A DNA stretch of 64,000 nucleotides from Clostridiaceae bacterium AM27-36LB (GTDB lineage: Bacteria > Bacillota > Clostridia > Lachnospirales > Lachnospiraceae), in the NCBI GenBank assembly GCA_003480725.1, contig QUJQ01000001.1, positions 541,750-605,749 on the forward strand, read 5' to 3'. The notes beneath the pieces are model-generated. The model saw only the letters and a program-made list of their open reading frames with translations, did not search any database and was not told the DNA's origin. Every line of letters begins with the position of its first letter. The first letter of the stretch is position 1. The position numbers were made by a program, and so were the translations under genes. Positions 1 to 8,820 of this stretch are shown here, piece by piece.

Positions 1-1
1 A

Positions 2-91
2 TTTGTCAGCTACCGCAAGCCGAGGGCAGTCAACACCGAGCAGAGAGAACGGGCAAGGCAGATGATGATTAAGCAGAACAATTCAAAATAA
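2..91 (+). CDS. C-terminal end of an unidentified protein, cut by the window edge
   Basis: An open frame enters from the left edge and stops with TAA at 89-91. The 29 visible residues are rich in Arg, Lys and Gln and end in Asn-Ser-Lys, as expected for a basic protein tail. It lies on the left flank of the XRE gene that hosts the first element, so it probably belongs to the second, outer element. I do not recognise the family, and too little is visible to assign a function. Confidence 0.4.
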   Translation, partial: FVSYRKPRAVNTEQRERARQMMIKQNNSK

Positions 92-347
92 ATTTGAGTT
101 TTTGAGTTGTGTTTTCACAGATTTTTTACTTATATATTTGTTATATAAATTCGCACAGAATTATGCTATAATCAATGGAATTCGTTCCATAAATCCTATT
201 GCAACGCAAATTTTCGTAACTGCAACGATTGGTTGACACCAATTAAATAGCTGTTGGTGGTATGCAACTAACAAATTATTCTATTATGTTCACAAGGAGG
301 TACTTAACATGGACATAATAGAAAATATACAAACGGAGGTGATGAAC

Positions 348-476
348 ATGGATATATCGGAAAGGCTTCAAGAGCTGCGTAAAAAAGAAGGCTATTCACA
401 GGAGCAAGTTGCCGAGATGTTAGGACTTTCAAGGCAAGCAATTTCCAAATGGGAAAGTGGGCATTCCCATAGTTAA
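348..476 (+). pseudogene. XRE-family regulator, 5' half, interrupted by a mobile element
   Basis: An ATG at 348 follows a good GGAGGTGATG ribosome site and starts a helix-turn-helix domain of the Cro/C1 type, with the typical [11 protein letters not shown] recognition-helix region. After Trp-Glu-Ser-Gly the frame leaves the family and stops at 474-476. The missing continuation (Gly-Gln-Gly-Lys-Pro and onward) is found in frame at 13015-13248. The gene was therefore split by insertion of the intervening 12.5 kb, after about 38 codons. If translated, the stub would be a 42-residue HTH fragment of unknown activity. Excision would restore the gene. Confidence 0.85.
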
Positions 477-550
477 AGATACCACACCCAATATCACAAA
501 CTCACGCTTAAACAATATTTCTTAGTCAACCACATACAATAACAAATACA

Positions 551-587
551 AAAAAGCTGGAAGCAGACTTAATTTTGCTCCCAGCTT
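551..587 (-). terminator. Rho-independent terminator
   Basis: An inverted repeat pairs AAAGCTGG near 553-560 with CCAGCTTT near 581-588, around a loop rich in T. It lies downstream of the minus-strand response regulator that ends at 702. On that strand the stem is followed by a T run, so it probably ends the five-gene operon at 702-4638. Confidence 0.65.
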
Positions 588-701
588 TTCTTTATTGTTT
601 TGATGAAGTCGTTCAATGATACTTGTTTTTGCCATCTGCTTACATAATGTGCATACTTGTCACTTGTGTTCTGATATATCTGTCCCTCTTATTGCCTAAA
701 C

Positions 702-1301
702 TCATATTAAGGGTGTGATATATCCAAGTGCAATAGCCTTGTTATAGGCTTCGATAGCATTTTTAGCCCCCAGCTTATCATAGATGCTTTGGATATGGTT
801 GTAAAGTGTCCGTTCACTGATATACAGTTCTTGAGCTATTTCATGCTTTGTTTTCCCTGTTCCAATCGCCTTAATAATTTCCGCTTCACGATCTGTCAGG
901 GGATTTAATAAAGGGGGCGTAGTGGATTTGTGACCTTTACTAATAGCTGTAAGTTTTTTTACCAGTTCATCAGCAGAAGCCGACTTGTCAATATAACTTA
1001 CAGCACCTCTTTTAAGTGCCTCCTGTCTATAAACCGGCATATCATAAGAGGATAGCATAGCCACTTTTGTTTTTGGGTTTTTGTTATATATTTTTTCTAT
1101 CAGGTCAATGCCAGAATTTTTTGACTGATCTCTTAGGTTAACATCCAATAATACAATGTCCCATTCGTCTACGGAAAGAATATTCCAAAACTCTGTTTCA
1201 TTACTTACATAGTGACAGATTGAGATTGCGTCCCAATCTTCCAGAAGTTTGCTTAAACTCTCTCCAAATATCCTGTGGTCATCAAATAGTAATATCTTCA
1301 T
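702..1301 (-). CDS. NarL/LuxR-family response regulator
   Basis: A protein of 199 residues with an N-terminal receiver domain (Asp-Asp near residue 7, phospho-acceptor Asp in LLDVNL near 53, Ser near 84 and Lys-Ser near 106) and a C-terminal LuxR-type HTH (about 133-190, PLTDREAEIIKAIGTGKTKHE). It should be phosphorylated by the kinase encoded immediately upstream, whose 3' end overlaps this start by about 20 bases. The two genes follow an ABC transporter with two permeases in one minus-strand operon, so the likely target is that operon. Such sets commonly respond to bacitracin or lantibiotic-like peptides; that role here is inferred from gene order. Confidence 0.85.
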   Translation of the reverse strand: MKILLFDDHRIFGESLSKLLEDWDAISICHYVSNETEFWNILSVDEWDIVLLDVNLRDQSKNSGIDLIEKIYNKNPKTKVAMLSSYDMPVYRQEALKRGAVSYIDKSASADELVKKLTAISKGHKSTTPPLLNPLTDREAEIIKAIGTGKTKHEIAQELYISERTLYNHIQSIYDKLGAKNAIEAYNKAIALGYITPLI

Positions 1302-2586
1302 TTTTTCTCCCCAAAACTGCCGTTGCAGTTAAAATACCATCTTTCTCTAAATACTGAATGTTACCACCATTCCCATTTATCAACACCGTCAAGAACAGCA
1401 TGCCACCTTTGGAAGAAAGAATATTTTCAATGTCATTTGGTTTCGCTCCATCATTTTGACAGGTAATTACGAGTTTACTTTCTTCATTTAACGCGATTTC
1501 CAAATGGATAAAAGTAGCGGCAGCGTGTTTATAAACATTGTTGACAAGCTCTTTGATTATCTGCATAGTCTGTTCCAAACTGTTATCTTTTTTCAAAGCA
1601 ATCCTTGCTTCGCTGTCAATGGTAAAATCTATAAATATATTTTTCTTTGGGTACAGCTTCTTAATGGCGTCAAGCATATATTCAATATGTTCCCATGAAG
1701 CATACCCCGAAAAGATATTAGACGAATAGAAATTCATCATATTTCTTATTCGCAGTTCCAAATCAGATAATATCCTTTTTGTTTCATCAATAGCTGGTGA
1801 GCGAAGCGACAGAAGATTTTTGGCACCTCCAATATCTTGAAGCACATCGTTGTGAAGTAGCATTGAAAAATCTTCCCTCTCACTTGCAATATAGTTCGTT
1901 AATTCATAATACTTTGTCAGCTCGTTGTAACGAGCTTCCATGTCGCCAAGATGAATGACAGCAAAAGCCTCAAATAAAAGCATTATAAGCTGAAAAAATA
2001 CATTGACTTGCAGGGTGGACAAATCAAAGCAATAAAGTACGATTGTAAGCAAAGGAATCATGAAAACAAGGACATATCTTGCTTTCCTCTGGGCAATCGG
2101 AAGAATATTAACCTGTTTCAAATTTATATATTTATAATCAAGGAAAATTCCCACGAACATTCCAATTAACATAGTTACCGCAGGTAGAATTCGGAAATTG
2201 AAAAACGACAGTATGATAGACGCAATTCCAAACAGCAAGCGAACCATTTTTCCCCGGCTTGCGTCAGTTCTTACCAGCATTATTCCGATAATCAATGCAA
2301 AAACCAGAAATGCACCCGTGTATAAGGTGGAAAATCCATCATACATCAGCGCCGCAATAAAGGAAACAGAAAGCAGGTTCCAGCCACATTCAGATATTGT
2401 TGCCTTTCGCCGTGATGTCATTACATGTAGATAGAGCAGATTGAAATAACAAAGCAAGACGGCAATCGACAATAAGTTGATGGCTCCGTCATTCGCAATT
2501 CCTTTATGTGTTCTATCCAATATAACCCATAAAGTCACAATACCCGCATGAAGAAACAGATACGGATAGAAGCGTTTATCCTGCAT
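1282..2586 (-). CDS. Sensor histidine kinase, NarX/DesK-like
   Basis: A protein of 434 residues. The first 210 residues form about six or more hydrophobic segments with very short loops, so the input domain is in the membrane. A HisKA_3-type dimerisation segment follows, with the probable phosphorylated His in LLHNDVLQDIGG (about residue 244). The C-terminus is a HATPase_c domain with an N box (KELVNNVYKHA) and a glycine-rich SSKGGM loop. It pairs with the LuxR-type regulator downstream, with overlapping ends. A kinase with a large intramembrane sensor and almost no extracellular domain is typical of systems that sense cell-envelope peptides through a partner transporter. Confidence 0.85.
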   Translation of the reverse strand: MQDKRFYPYLFLHAGIVTLWVILDRTHKGIANDGAINLLSIAVLLCYFNLLYLHVMTSRRKATISECGWNLLSVSFIAALMYDGFSTLYTGAFLVFALIIGIMLVRTDASRGKMVRLLFGIASIILSFFNFRILPAVTMLIGMFVGIFLDYKYINLKQVNILPIAQRKARYVLVFMIPLLTIVLYCFDLSTLQVNVFFQLIMLLFEAFAVIHLGDMEARYNELTKYYELTNYIASEREDFSMLLHNDVLQDIGGAKNLLSLRSPAIDETKRILSDLELRIRNMMNFYSSNIFSGYASWEHIEYMLDAIKKLYPKKNIFIDFTIDSEARIALKKDNSLEQTMQIIKELVNNVYKHAAATFIHLEIALNEESKLVITCQNDGAKPNDIENILSSKGGMLFLTVLINGNGGNIQYLEKDGILTATAVLGRKNEDITI

Positions 2587-2619
2587 AGACCCCCCTCCTT
2601 TCAGCTAAAATTCATTATG

Positions 2620-3267
2620 TTAGTAATATGATGATACGATCCGTTCTTTAGTCATCAGACATAAACCACACGCAGTCAAAACTATTATACTCACTGGAGA
2701 AAATAGTAGCAACACCCACACATTATTCGTTTTCATAAATATCCCACATTTTAAGAAAACCAGCAAAATATGAAGCAGTGTTGCAAAGATAGGAATACTC
2801 TTAAACCAGTTCATATTTCTAATCCAGAGAATCAAAACATTTATAAATGCCGAATACAATATGCTAAGGATCAGAAAATAGGTGCCTGATAACAAGATAA
2901 GGTTTGGCAGACGAATGGAAATCATCAAAAGCAGAGGAAACAAAAGAATCAGCGTTCCAATCCATAGTGATAGCAGATTCTCTTTAACAATACTTGAGAT
3001 TTTAATACCATTAGCAAGTTTCCATTCTATTCTCTTTGTAATTTTTTCTTGCTGCAACATATCCTTGCTTATTTCTCCGGCAAAAAAGATAAATAAGCAC
3101 AGGTAGCCATCAAGCATAAAATACTTTATATCAACGCCAAATACAATGTTCTCTGAAATATCCCCAAAGTTCATCAGAGAGATTATGCCGAAGATAGTTG
3201 CTACCGCACTCATAAATATAAAATTCCAGTTCAATACCCTTTTAAGGTTTAAGGTTATCAAACCCAT
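2620..3267 (-). CDS. ABC-2 type transporter permease (second permease)
   Basis: A protein of 215 residues with six predicted membrane segments and a cytoplasmic charged stretch after segment two (QQEKITKRIEWKLANGIK), typical of ABC-2 type permeases. Its start overlaps the end of the previous permease by about ten bases, which indicates translational coupling. It should pair with the upstream ATPase to form an exporter or self-protection pump. The substrate cannot be read from the sequence; bacitracin-like or lantibiotic peptides are the common substrates for this arrangement. Confidence 0.75.
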   Translation of the reverse strand: MGLITLNLKRVLNWNFIFMSAVATIFGIISLMNFGDISENIVFGVDIKYFMLDGYLCLFIFFAGEISKDMLQQEKITKRIEWKLANGIKISSIVKENLLSLWIGTLILLFPLLLMISIRLPNLILLSGTYFLILSILYSAFINVLILWIRNMNWFKSIPIFATLLHILLVFLKCGIFMKTNNVWVLLLFSPVSIIVLTACGLCLMTKERIVSSYY

Positions 3268-3962
3268 TCGCCATCCCTCCTGATAACTGTTTCGTTGCTC
3301 ATGTGCCGAGTCTTAAAGAAACTTAATAGTGCAAACATCATGCAAAGTGCAACATCAACCACAATAATCAAATAGTCAATTCCTATATGATGTTGATTCA
3401 CAAGCTCTGTAATTCGTTCTGCCGACATCGCAATCAAATAAACCAGTGCAAAATTACCAAAGAACAGAACATTTTTGAACAGTTTTACTCGTTTCACATC
3501 CAGTACAATGATATTCAAAGCGACAATCTCACAAAAACTAAGTACAAGAATACTAAGATAAACGCATACGATCCGCCCAAAGCTCATTGTCCAGTCGGTA
3601 AAGTAATAGCAACTCATAAAAACAAAGAACGGGATAATACCAGAAAAGCGGAAAATCTGTACCGAATACTGTTTTATAATCTCTTTTACCGCAATTCCAG
3701 AAGCTGCAAAAAATTCAATTCTCCGGCTTAACTTATCCTTTGCTGTCAAATCTACAATCATAGCACCGGATTGCAGGGAGGTAAGACCCAAAATAACCGC
3801 ATAGAGCATTAAGACTAAATAATCCTCTCCCTTAGACTGCAAGGCGTCCATCTGCATTGCAAAGCTCATAAAAGTTGCCAGAATGGCAACAATCGCAGTA
3901 TCAATTAGGAGGCTTTTGCTTCTGGTAAGATAGTAGACTGCGCCTTTTCCCATGTTACTCAT
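3258..3962 (-). CDS. ABC-2 type transporter permease (first permease)
   Basis: I place the start at the ATG at 3962 (MSNMGKG), nine bases after a strong AAGGAGGG site; a longer open frame reaches 4046 without a ribosome site. The start overlaps the ATPase stop in an ATGAGTAA arrangement, so the two are translationally coupled. The product has about 234 residues and six membrane segments, with the charged loop LTAKDKLSRRIEFFAASG between segments two and three. That loop resembles the one in the second permease, so the two permeases are probably distant paralogues forming a heterodimer. Confidence 0.75.
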   Translation of the reverse strand: MSNMGKGAVYYLTRSKSLLIDTAIVAILATFMSFAMQMDALQSKGEDYLVLMLYAVILGLTSLQSGAMIVDLTAKDKLSRRIEFFAASGIAVKEIIKQYSVQIFRFSGIIPFFVFMSCYYFTDWTMSFGRIVCVYLSILVLSFCEIVALNIIVLDVKRVKLFKNVLFFGNFALVYLIAMSAERITELVNQHHIGIDYLIIVVDVALCMMFALLSFFKTRHMSNETVIRRDGEWV

Positions 3963-4638
3963 ACCGATTGCCCTCCTTAATAAAGATTTCTTCCAATGAT
4001 TGTCCTTGCATTTCTTGAATACCCTTATCAAACAGCAATCTGCCATTTTTAATCATAGATACATCATCAGCGCACTTTTGAATCTCGCTAAGGTCATGTG
4101 AAGTGATAATAACCGTTTTTCCGTCAGCTTTTAGAGCCTCTATCAAACTACGGATTTCTACTCTGGATATGGGGTCTACACCCGATGTTGGTTCATCCAT
4201 GAGCAGAATATCCCGTCCCATCATAATCACAATCAAAAGGGACAGTTTTCTTTTCATTCCTTTAGAATAAGTGCTAACACGCTTTCCTAAATGCTCGGTC
4301 AATCCTAATTGCGTACAATAACTGTCTGAACGATCATTTATTTCAAATCCAAAGTATTTCCCAAAAATTCTCAAATTTTCAAGACCAGTCTGTTCTTCAT
4401 ACAGATAGTCATTTTCAAGCTCCATTGCATATTTCCCTGCAATGTTGATTGTCCCTGCATTTGGCTGGTATACCCCTGTAATCAAGCGTAGCAGTGTTGT
4501 CTTTCCAGAACCGTTCGGGCCAATAATCGCATGGATTGTATTTGCTTTTACATTCAGGCTAAAATTCTCAAACAAAACTCTGCCACCAAAACCTTTTTTT
4601 AAGTTCTTTACTTCAATCGCATTTTGAATCTCAGACAT
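3955..4638 (-). CDS. ABC transporter ATP-binding protein, BcrA-like
   Basis: The start is taken at the ATG at 4638 (MSEIQNAIEV), eight bases after AAAGGAGC. The product has about 227 residues and all nucleotide-binding motifs: Walker A GPNGSGKT, signature YSKGMKRKLSL, Walker B ILLMDEPTSG and the switch His in IITSHDL. It lacks membrane segments and should energise the two permeases that follow. The family includes exporters that protect against bacitracin and lantibiotics. It is the first gene of a five-gene minus-strand operon with its own sensor pair, and it lies at the left end of the element, as cargo often does. The block looks more AT-rich than the transfer genes beside it, which suggests a separate origin. 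Confidence 0.85.
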   Translation of the reverse strand: MSEIQNAIEVKNLKKGFGGRVLFENFSLNVKANTIHAIIGPNGSGKTTLLRLITGVYQPNAGTINIAGKYAMELENDYLYEEQTGLENLRIFGKYFGFEINDRSDSYCTQLGLTEHLGKRVSTYSKGMKRKLSLLIVIMMGRDILLMDEPTSGVDPISRVEIRSLIEALKADGKTVIITSHDLSEIQKCADDVSMIKNGRLLFDKGIQEMQGQSLEEIFIKEGNRYE

Positions 4639-4776
4639 ATTTTTTGCTCCTTTCATTTGGTGCTCCACCATATAGGTATAGTGTATAAAACGAAGAAGCA
4701 TTTTGCATGAGTAATTACTGCAATTTCGATACTGCCATCAGGCAAATGTCACAGAAACCTCACAACGAGAAAAAAT

Positions 4777-5817
4777 TTAGTATTCAGTCAGCTTCACAAT
4801 TACATTACTCTGCTGATACAGCCAGTCCGTAAATTCTTTCGGGCTGGCCGTTCCTGTTTTTACAGCCTTTTTTCTCTGTAAGGCTTCTTTCTTAAAGTCG
4901 GAAAAGGCAGCCTGTATTTTTTCCAGACGGTCAGCCGGAAAGCCTGCGGTATTTTTTACCCGGTTTATTTTGTTGCGCCAGTTCTGGCATTCATTTTTAT
5001 AAAGCAGGTCATAGTTATTTTCTCTTGCCCTCTCGTCAAATTCCCGCTTGTTTTGAAGTGCCTGTGCTTTTCGGCACTTGTCGCTGCACAGCTCATACCG
5101 CTGGCTCTTTGCCAGAAAATATTTCCCGCAGACCTTGCACCGCCGGAAGCAAAGCCCCCAGTCATTCAGCCTGTTCAGATAATAGGTAATCAACGGGTAG
5201 AGGGACGCATAGGCAGACACACATTCTTCTGTGCGCCGGTTGTCCGGTAACCAGAGGTCAAGCCGGGTATCTTCTGACGGTGCGCCTTTGAAATAAAGGC
5301 TGCCAGCTTGAAAATGTTTCGGTTTTCCTGTCTCCCTGTCAAAGCTCATGGCTTCGTTATGGAATACCCCGGTCAGGCTGCTCATTTTATCCATGAAGCG
5401 GTCACAGGCAGCGTTACGGTCACGGGGTTCTCTGGCAAGCAGATAGCTGTTCCAGATACGGAACGCCACATACATTTTCAGAGGGTCATTGCTAAGATAT
5501 TTTCCCCAGAGAAATTCGCTTGCCGTCTGCTCCAGCTCCGGCTGTTTCCGTCGGTTGGAGTGGAGGGCTTGCCGCAGCGGAGAAAGCCCGTATAAGTTCC
5601 AATCTCTGTCCGTGTCACGCTCAAAGTTTATCAAAAAAGTTCCCAGCGGGCGTGTCATATCACAAAGCACCTCTGCGTTTTGGCTCCCGTTCAGCCGGAA
5701 GCGGATCTGCTGTTCTTCCCCAATCAAAATCCGCTCTTTCATTTTCTTCCTGTCCAGCGTCAGGACAAACAAAATCCTCTCAAAACATGGCTCATGCCGT
5801 ATAAACTGATTCTCCAT
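4777..5817 (-). CDS. DUF6076 zinc-binding protein
   Basis: The open frame extends to 5877, but the ATG at 5817 (MENQFIRHEP) follows a purine-rich AGGGGATAGGG and is the more likely start, giving about 346 residues. A four-Cys cluster lies at about 225-250 (CKVCGKYF, then CSDKCRKA) and should bind one zinc, followed by a basic helical region. I recognise this as the DUF6076 family, found next to transfer genes in clostridial elements. Its function is not known. It is minus-strand and opposed to the HTH gene at 6121, so the intergenic region 5818-6120 probably holds both promoters. Confidence 0.6.
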   Translation of the reverse strand: MENQFIRHEPCFERILFVLTLDRKKMKERILIGEEQQIRFRLNGSQNAEVLCDMTRPLGTFLINFERDTDRDWNLYGLSPLRQALHSNRRKQPELEQTASEFLWGKYLSNDPLKMYVAFRIWNSYLLAREPRDRNAACDRFMDKMSSLTGVFHNEAMSFDRETGKPKHFQAGSLYFKGAPSEDTRLDLWLPDNRRTEECVSAYASLYPLITYYLNRLNDWGLCFRRCKVCGKYFLAKSQRYELCSDKCRKAQALQNKREFDERARENNYDLLYKNECQNWRNKINRVKNTAGFPADRLEKIQAAFSDFKKEALQRKKAVKTGTASPKEFTDWLYQQSNVIVKLTEY

Positions 5818-6120
5818 CCCTATCCCCTGCCTTTGTTTATGGTAATTATATAATTCAGTTATATCAGTTACACTCATGGTATCGCAGAATCATTGTTTTG
5901 TCAAGGATAGTACGCTATGATGATTGCGGTTGGTAATTTCGTACCGCACAGTACCTTGACAAGTGAATGACCGTCCAAAAAGGATATGACCGGCAGGAGA
6001 AGTGACGCATCCGGCGCACCAATGCAGGGAAACACCGCAGGAATGGGGCAGGAAAACGGCTTTTGGGGAGAGCGGCAGCAGGAAGCATTTTAACCTATTT
6101 GATTTATGGGAGGAACAGAA

Positions 6121-6344
6121 TGAACGATAAAAAGAGATTGAACAGCTACGAGGATTTACCGCTGGTTCTGGATGTGGCGGACATTCAGCGGATTATGGGA
6201 ATTTCAAGAGCGAGCGCCTATGAGCTGGTACACACCCCCGGCTTTCCGGCGTTCCGCAGGGGGAGGCTTATCAAGGTCAGCAAAATTGCTTTCTTTGAAT
6301 GGATGGCAAAAGGCTCCGAAACCGTACCGGGAAGCGACAAATAA
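6121..6344 (+). CDS. Excisionase-family helix-turn-helix protein
   Basis: A basic protein of 74 residues starting at an ATG after GGGAGGAACAGA. The segment VLDVADIQRIMGISRASAYELV is followed by FPAFRRGRLIKVSKIAFFEWM, which is the MerR-like winged-helix pattern of small excisionases and HTH_17 proteins. In elements of this kind it acts as a recombination directionality factor or a regulator of transfer genes. It lies far from the serine recombinase at 11350, so it may be a transcription factor and not the excision factor; the sequence does not decide this. Confidence 0.75.
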
Positions 6345-6490
6345 GCGTGAGGTATCATTCCCTGACTGCAATACTGCCGCACTTTCCAAAGGGGCATACA
6401 GAGAGAAAAAACCTTAAAAATGATACCGAGACGCTACACCAAAACAGCCTATCTGCGTACATCAGATAGAAACGGAGAAAGGAGCCGGTT

Positions 6491-6694
6491 ATGGCAAGAA
6501 TGAGCAACAAGCGGCGGCTGGAATGGTCTTTCTTCTTAAATGACCGCAGCCGTATCACTTACAACGAACTGTGCCGGAAATGCCAGCACGAATGTAAACA
6601 GAGCTTCCGGGCGGTTGTGGTTGACTGCCCGAAGTATCTTTCCAAGCGTTCCAAGAAAAAGGACAAGACTGCCGGAAACGGAAAAATCCCTTAG
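6491..6694 (+). CDS. Small Cys-containing element protein
   Basis: A basic protein of 67 residues with a GAAAGGAG ribosome site ten bases before the ATG. It has a cluster of Cys residues (CRKCQHEC near residues 28-35 and VDCPKY near 46), which could bind a metal. Such small proteins are common just before relaxase operons in related elements. No function is known to me. Confidence 0.6.
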   Translation: MARMSNKRRLEWSFFLNDRSRITYNELCRKCQHECKQSFRAVVVDCPKYLSKRSKKKDKTAGNGKIP

Positions 6695-6701
6695 GAACTA
6701 A

Positions 6702-6746
6702 GGGCGCACTTCTATACATAGTCTAAAGACCATGTATCGTGCGTCC
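6702..6746 (+). other. Candidate origin of transfer (oriT) for the first element
   Basis: Interrupted inverted repeat: GCGCAC (6704-6709) and TACAT (6716-6719) on the left pair with ATGTA and GTGCG (6732-6743) on the right. It lies about 550 bases before the relaxase. A similar arrangement with the same GCGCAC/GTGCGC arms lies before the relaxase of the second element (14035-14075). Inverted repeats upstream of MobA/MobL relaxases are typical nic regions. The stretch 6747-6900 is GC-rich and has no gene. Confidence 0.5.
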
Positions 6747-6980
6747 TGCGGAGCTTACCTCTGCCGCTGATAAAATCAGCAATCCGAGGTCTGCGTTCGC
6801 TTCGCTCCGACAAGGCGGCTGCACCCCCTTGCGCCGCTAAAGCGGCTATCCCCTGTGTACCCGCCGCAAAGAGAAATCCGCTCTGCGGTTTTCCCTTTTC
6901 ATCGGGTTTTATAGAAGCACTGACACACGGACTGTCTGCGGATGGTCTTTCTTTATCTTATCAGCAAAGGATGTGAGAAC

Positions 6981-7298
6981 ATGGAAAAATCTTTGGAACA
7001 GTTGAAGCAGGAATATGAAAAAACCACTGTCCTGCTGGAACAGGAAAAACGGAAAATGCAGCGTTTGAAAAACCGGCAGGCGTATCTGGAAAGCGGTTCC
7101 CGGAAACAGAGGACGCACCGGCTGATTACCCGTGGGGCAGCTATTGAGAGCATTGCACCACAGACAAAGGAGCTATCCGAAGCGGAATTTTATTCCCTCA
7201 TGGAAAGCATTTTGAATCTGCCGCAGGCGGAGCATTTCATCCGGTCTGCCGCAGAGAACCACGCCCGTATTTCCGGGCAGGAGAAAGGCGGTGACTAA
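6981..7298 (+). CDS. DUF3847 relaxase-accessory protein
   Basis: The ATG at 6981 (MEKSLEQLKQEY) follows AAAGGATG and gives 105 residues; an open frame reaches back to 6942 without a ribosome site. Residues 1-50 are a charged heptad-rich coiled coil, followed by a basic stretch. This matches DUF3847 proteins, encoded directly before MobA/MobL relaxases and thought to help relaxosome formation. The stop TAA is two bases before the relaxase ATA start, so the two genes are likely translated together. Confidence 0.7.
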   Translation: MEKSLEQLKQEYEKTTVLLEQEKRKMQRLKNRQAYLESGSRKQRTHRLITRGAAIESIAPQTKELSEAEFYSLMESILNLPQAEHFIRSAAENHARISGQEKGGD

Positions 7299-7300
7299 GG

Positions 7301-8773
7301 ATAGCACTTTATCATTTTTCAATCGCACAGATCAAGCGCAGCGCCGGTCAGAGCGCCATTGCCAGCGCAGCCTACCGAGCCGGGGAGCGTCTTTACAGCA
7401 GCTACTATGGAGAAGTCAGCGACTACACCAAAAAGGGCGGCGTGATCGCTTCGGAAATCATGCTGCCGCCCCATGCGCCGGAAATATATCTTGACCGGGC
7501 GACCCTCTGGAATGCTGTGGAGAACTGCGAGAAACATCCAAAAGCACAGCTTGCCTATTCCTTTGATATTGCCATGCAGAATGAATTGACGCTGGAAGAA
7601 AACATGGAGCTGGCGAGGAAGTTCGTACAGGAGCAGTTTGTGACAAAAGGCATGATTGCCGACCTTGCTTTTCACAGCCCGGAGAAAGAGGACGGCGGCA
7701 TCCCTAACCCGCATTTTCATGTGATGACAACCATGCGCCCTTTGAACCCGGATGGCACATGGGGACAAAAACAGCGTCGGGAATATCTTCTTGATGAAGA
7801 TGGAAACCGAATCCGGGATAAAAACGGCGATTATATGTTTAACGCTGTCCATACAACAGACTGGCATGAGCCGGAAACGCTGGAACACTGGCGGGAGCAG
7901 TGGGCGGCTGCCGTTAATACAAAATTTGAGGAAAAAGGGCTGGATGTGCGTATCGACCACCGTTCCTATGTGCGGCAGGGGCTTGACCTGATACCTACTG
8001 TCCACGAGGGAGCTAATGTCCGGCAGATGGAAGCAAAGGGCATCCGCACCGAGAAAGGGGAACTGAACCGCTGGATTAAAGCCACCAACCGGCTCATGCA
8101 GGATGTGAGGAAGAAGATCAAAGCCCTGTTTGTCTGGATGGCAGAGGTAAAAGAAGAACTTTCCAAACCCCAGACACCGAGCCTTGCCGACCTGCTGATC
8201 GCTTATTACAACCAGCGCAACGCAGGGGCATGGAGCAATAAAGCCAGAACCGGAAACTTAAAGCAGTTTGCCGAAGCCGTCAATTATCTGACGGAAAACA
8301 AGCTGCTCACATTAGAGGATTTGCAGGAGCGTCTTTCCTCTGTCAGTGAAGAATTTGAAGCATTAAGCGGCTCCATGAAAAAGAAATCTGCCCGGATAAA
8401 GGAATTGCAGGAATTGATACGGGAGGGCGAGAATTACCAGCGGCTAAAACCTGTCCATACGGAATTGAACAATATCAAGTTTAAGAAACAGAGGGAGAAA
8501 TTTGAAACATCCCACGATGCGGAGTTACGGCTGTTTTATGCCGCCCGCCGTATTCTGAAAGAAAAACTGGACGGAAAACCCATTGCCCTGAAAGCATGGA
8601 AACAGGAATATGCACAGTTAAAAACAGAGTATGCCGAACTGTCTCCGCAGCACAAGCCACTCCGGGAGGAAGTCATACGGCTGCGGCAGGTGCAGAACGC
8701 CGTAGATACCGCACTGCGCCGGAGGGAGCAGCCACAGGCAGTACAGAGAAAGAAACATGAGATGGAGCTATGA
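7301..8773 (+). CDS. MobA/MobL-family relaxase with an ATA start codon
   Basis: The relaxase frame is homologous from its very N-terminus: Ala-Leu-Tyr-His-Phe-Ser at 7304, then QSAIASAAYRAGE, which is the hallmark of MobA/MobL nickases. The codon at the position of the family's start is ATA at 7301-7303, and an in-frame TGA lies just upstream at 7292. The first later in-frame starts (for example GTG at 7442) would remove the N-terminal nickase motif. The HxH metal motif is visible at PHFHVMTTMRPL. Total about 490 residues, with a long C-terminal coiled coil. The gene either uses a rare AUA initiation or has lost its ATG by a single G to A change. Confidence 0.75.
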   Translation: MALYHFSIAQIKRSAGQSAIASAAYRAGERLYSSYYGEVSDYTKKGGVIASEIMLPPHAPEIYLDRATLWNAVENCEKHPKAQLAYSFDIAMQNELTLEENMELARKFVQEQFVTKGMIADLAFHSPEKEDGGIPNPHFHVMTTMRPLNPDGTWGQKQRREYLLDEDGNRIRDKNGDYMFNAVHTTDWHEPETLEHWREQWAAAVNTKFEEKGLDVRIDHRSYVRQGLDLIPTVHEGANVRQMEAKGIRTEKGELNRWIKATNRLMQDVRKKIKALFVWMAEVKEELSKPQTPSLADLLIAYYNQRNAGAWSNKARTGNLKQFAEAVNYLTENKLLTLEDLQERLSSVSEEFEALSGSMKKKSARIKELQELIREGENYQRLKPVHTELNNIKFKKQREKFETSHDAELRLFYAARRILKEKLDGKPIALKAWKQEYAQLKTEYAELSPQHKPLREEVIRLRQVQNAVDTALRRREQPQAVQRKKHEMEL

Positions 8774-8820
8774 TATAACCGGCAGCTTTACCGCTACCGG
8801 TATTTTTATGGAGGGAGTAT

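Noticed and set aside
231..244. GGTTGAC at 231 as a further origin heptamer
   Set aside because: A single copy in a different element, part of a small hairpin TTGGT/ACCAA.
7319..8005. Minus-strand ORF of 228 codons opposite the relaxase
   Set aside because: It mirrors a strongly conserved relaxase frame and has no start signal.
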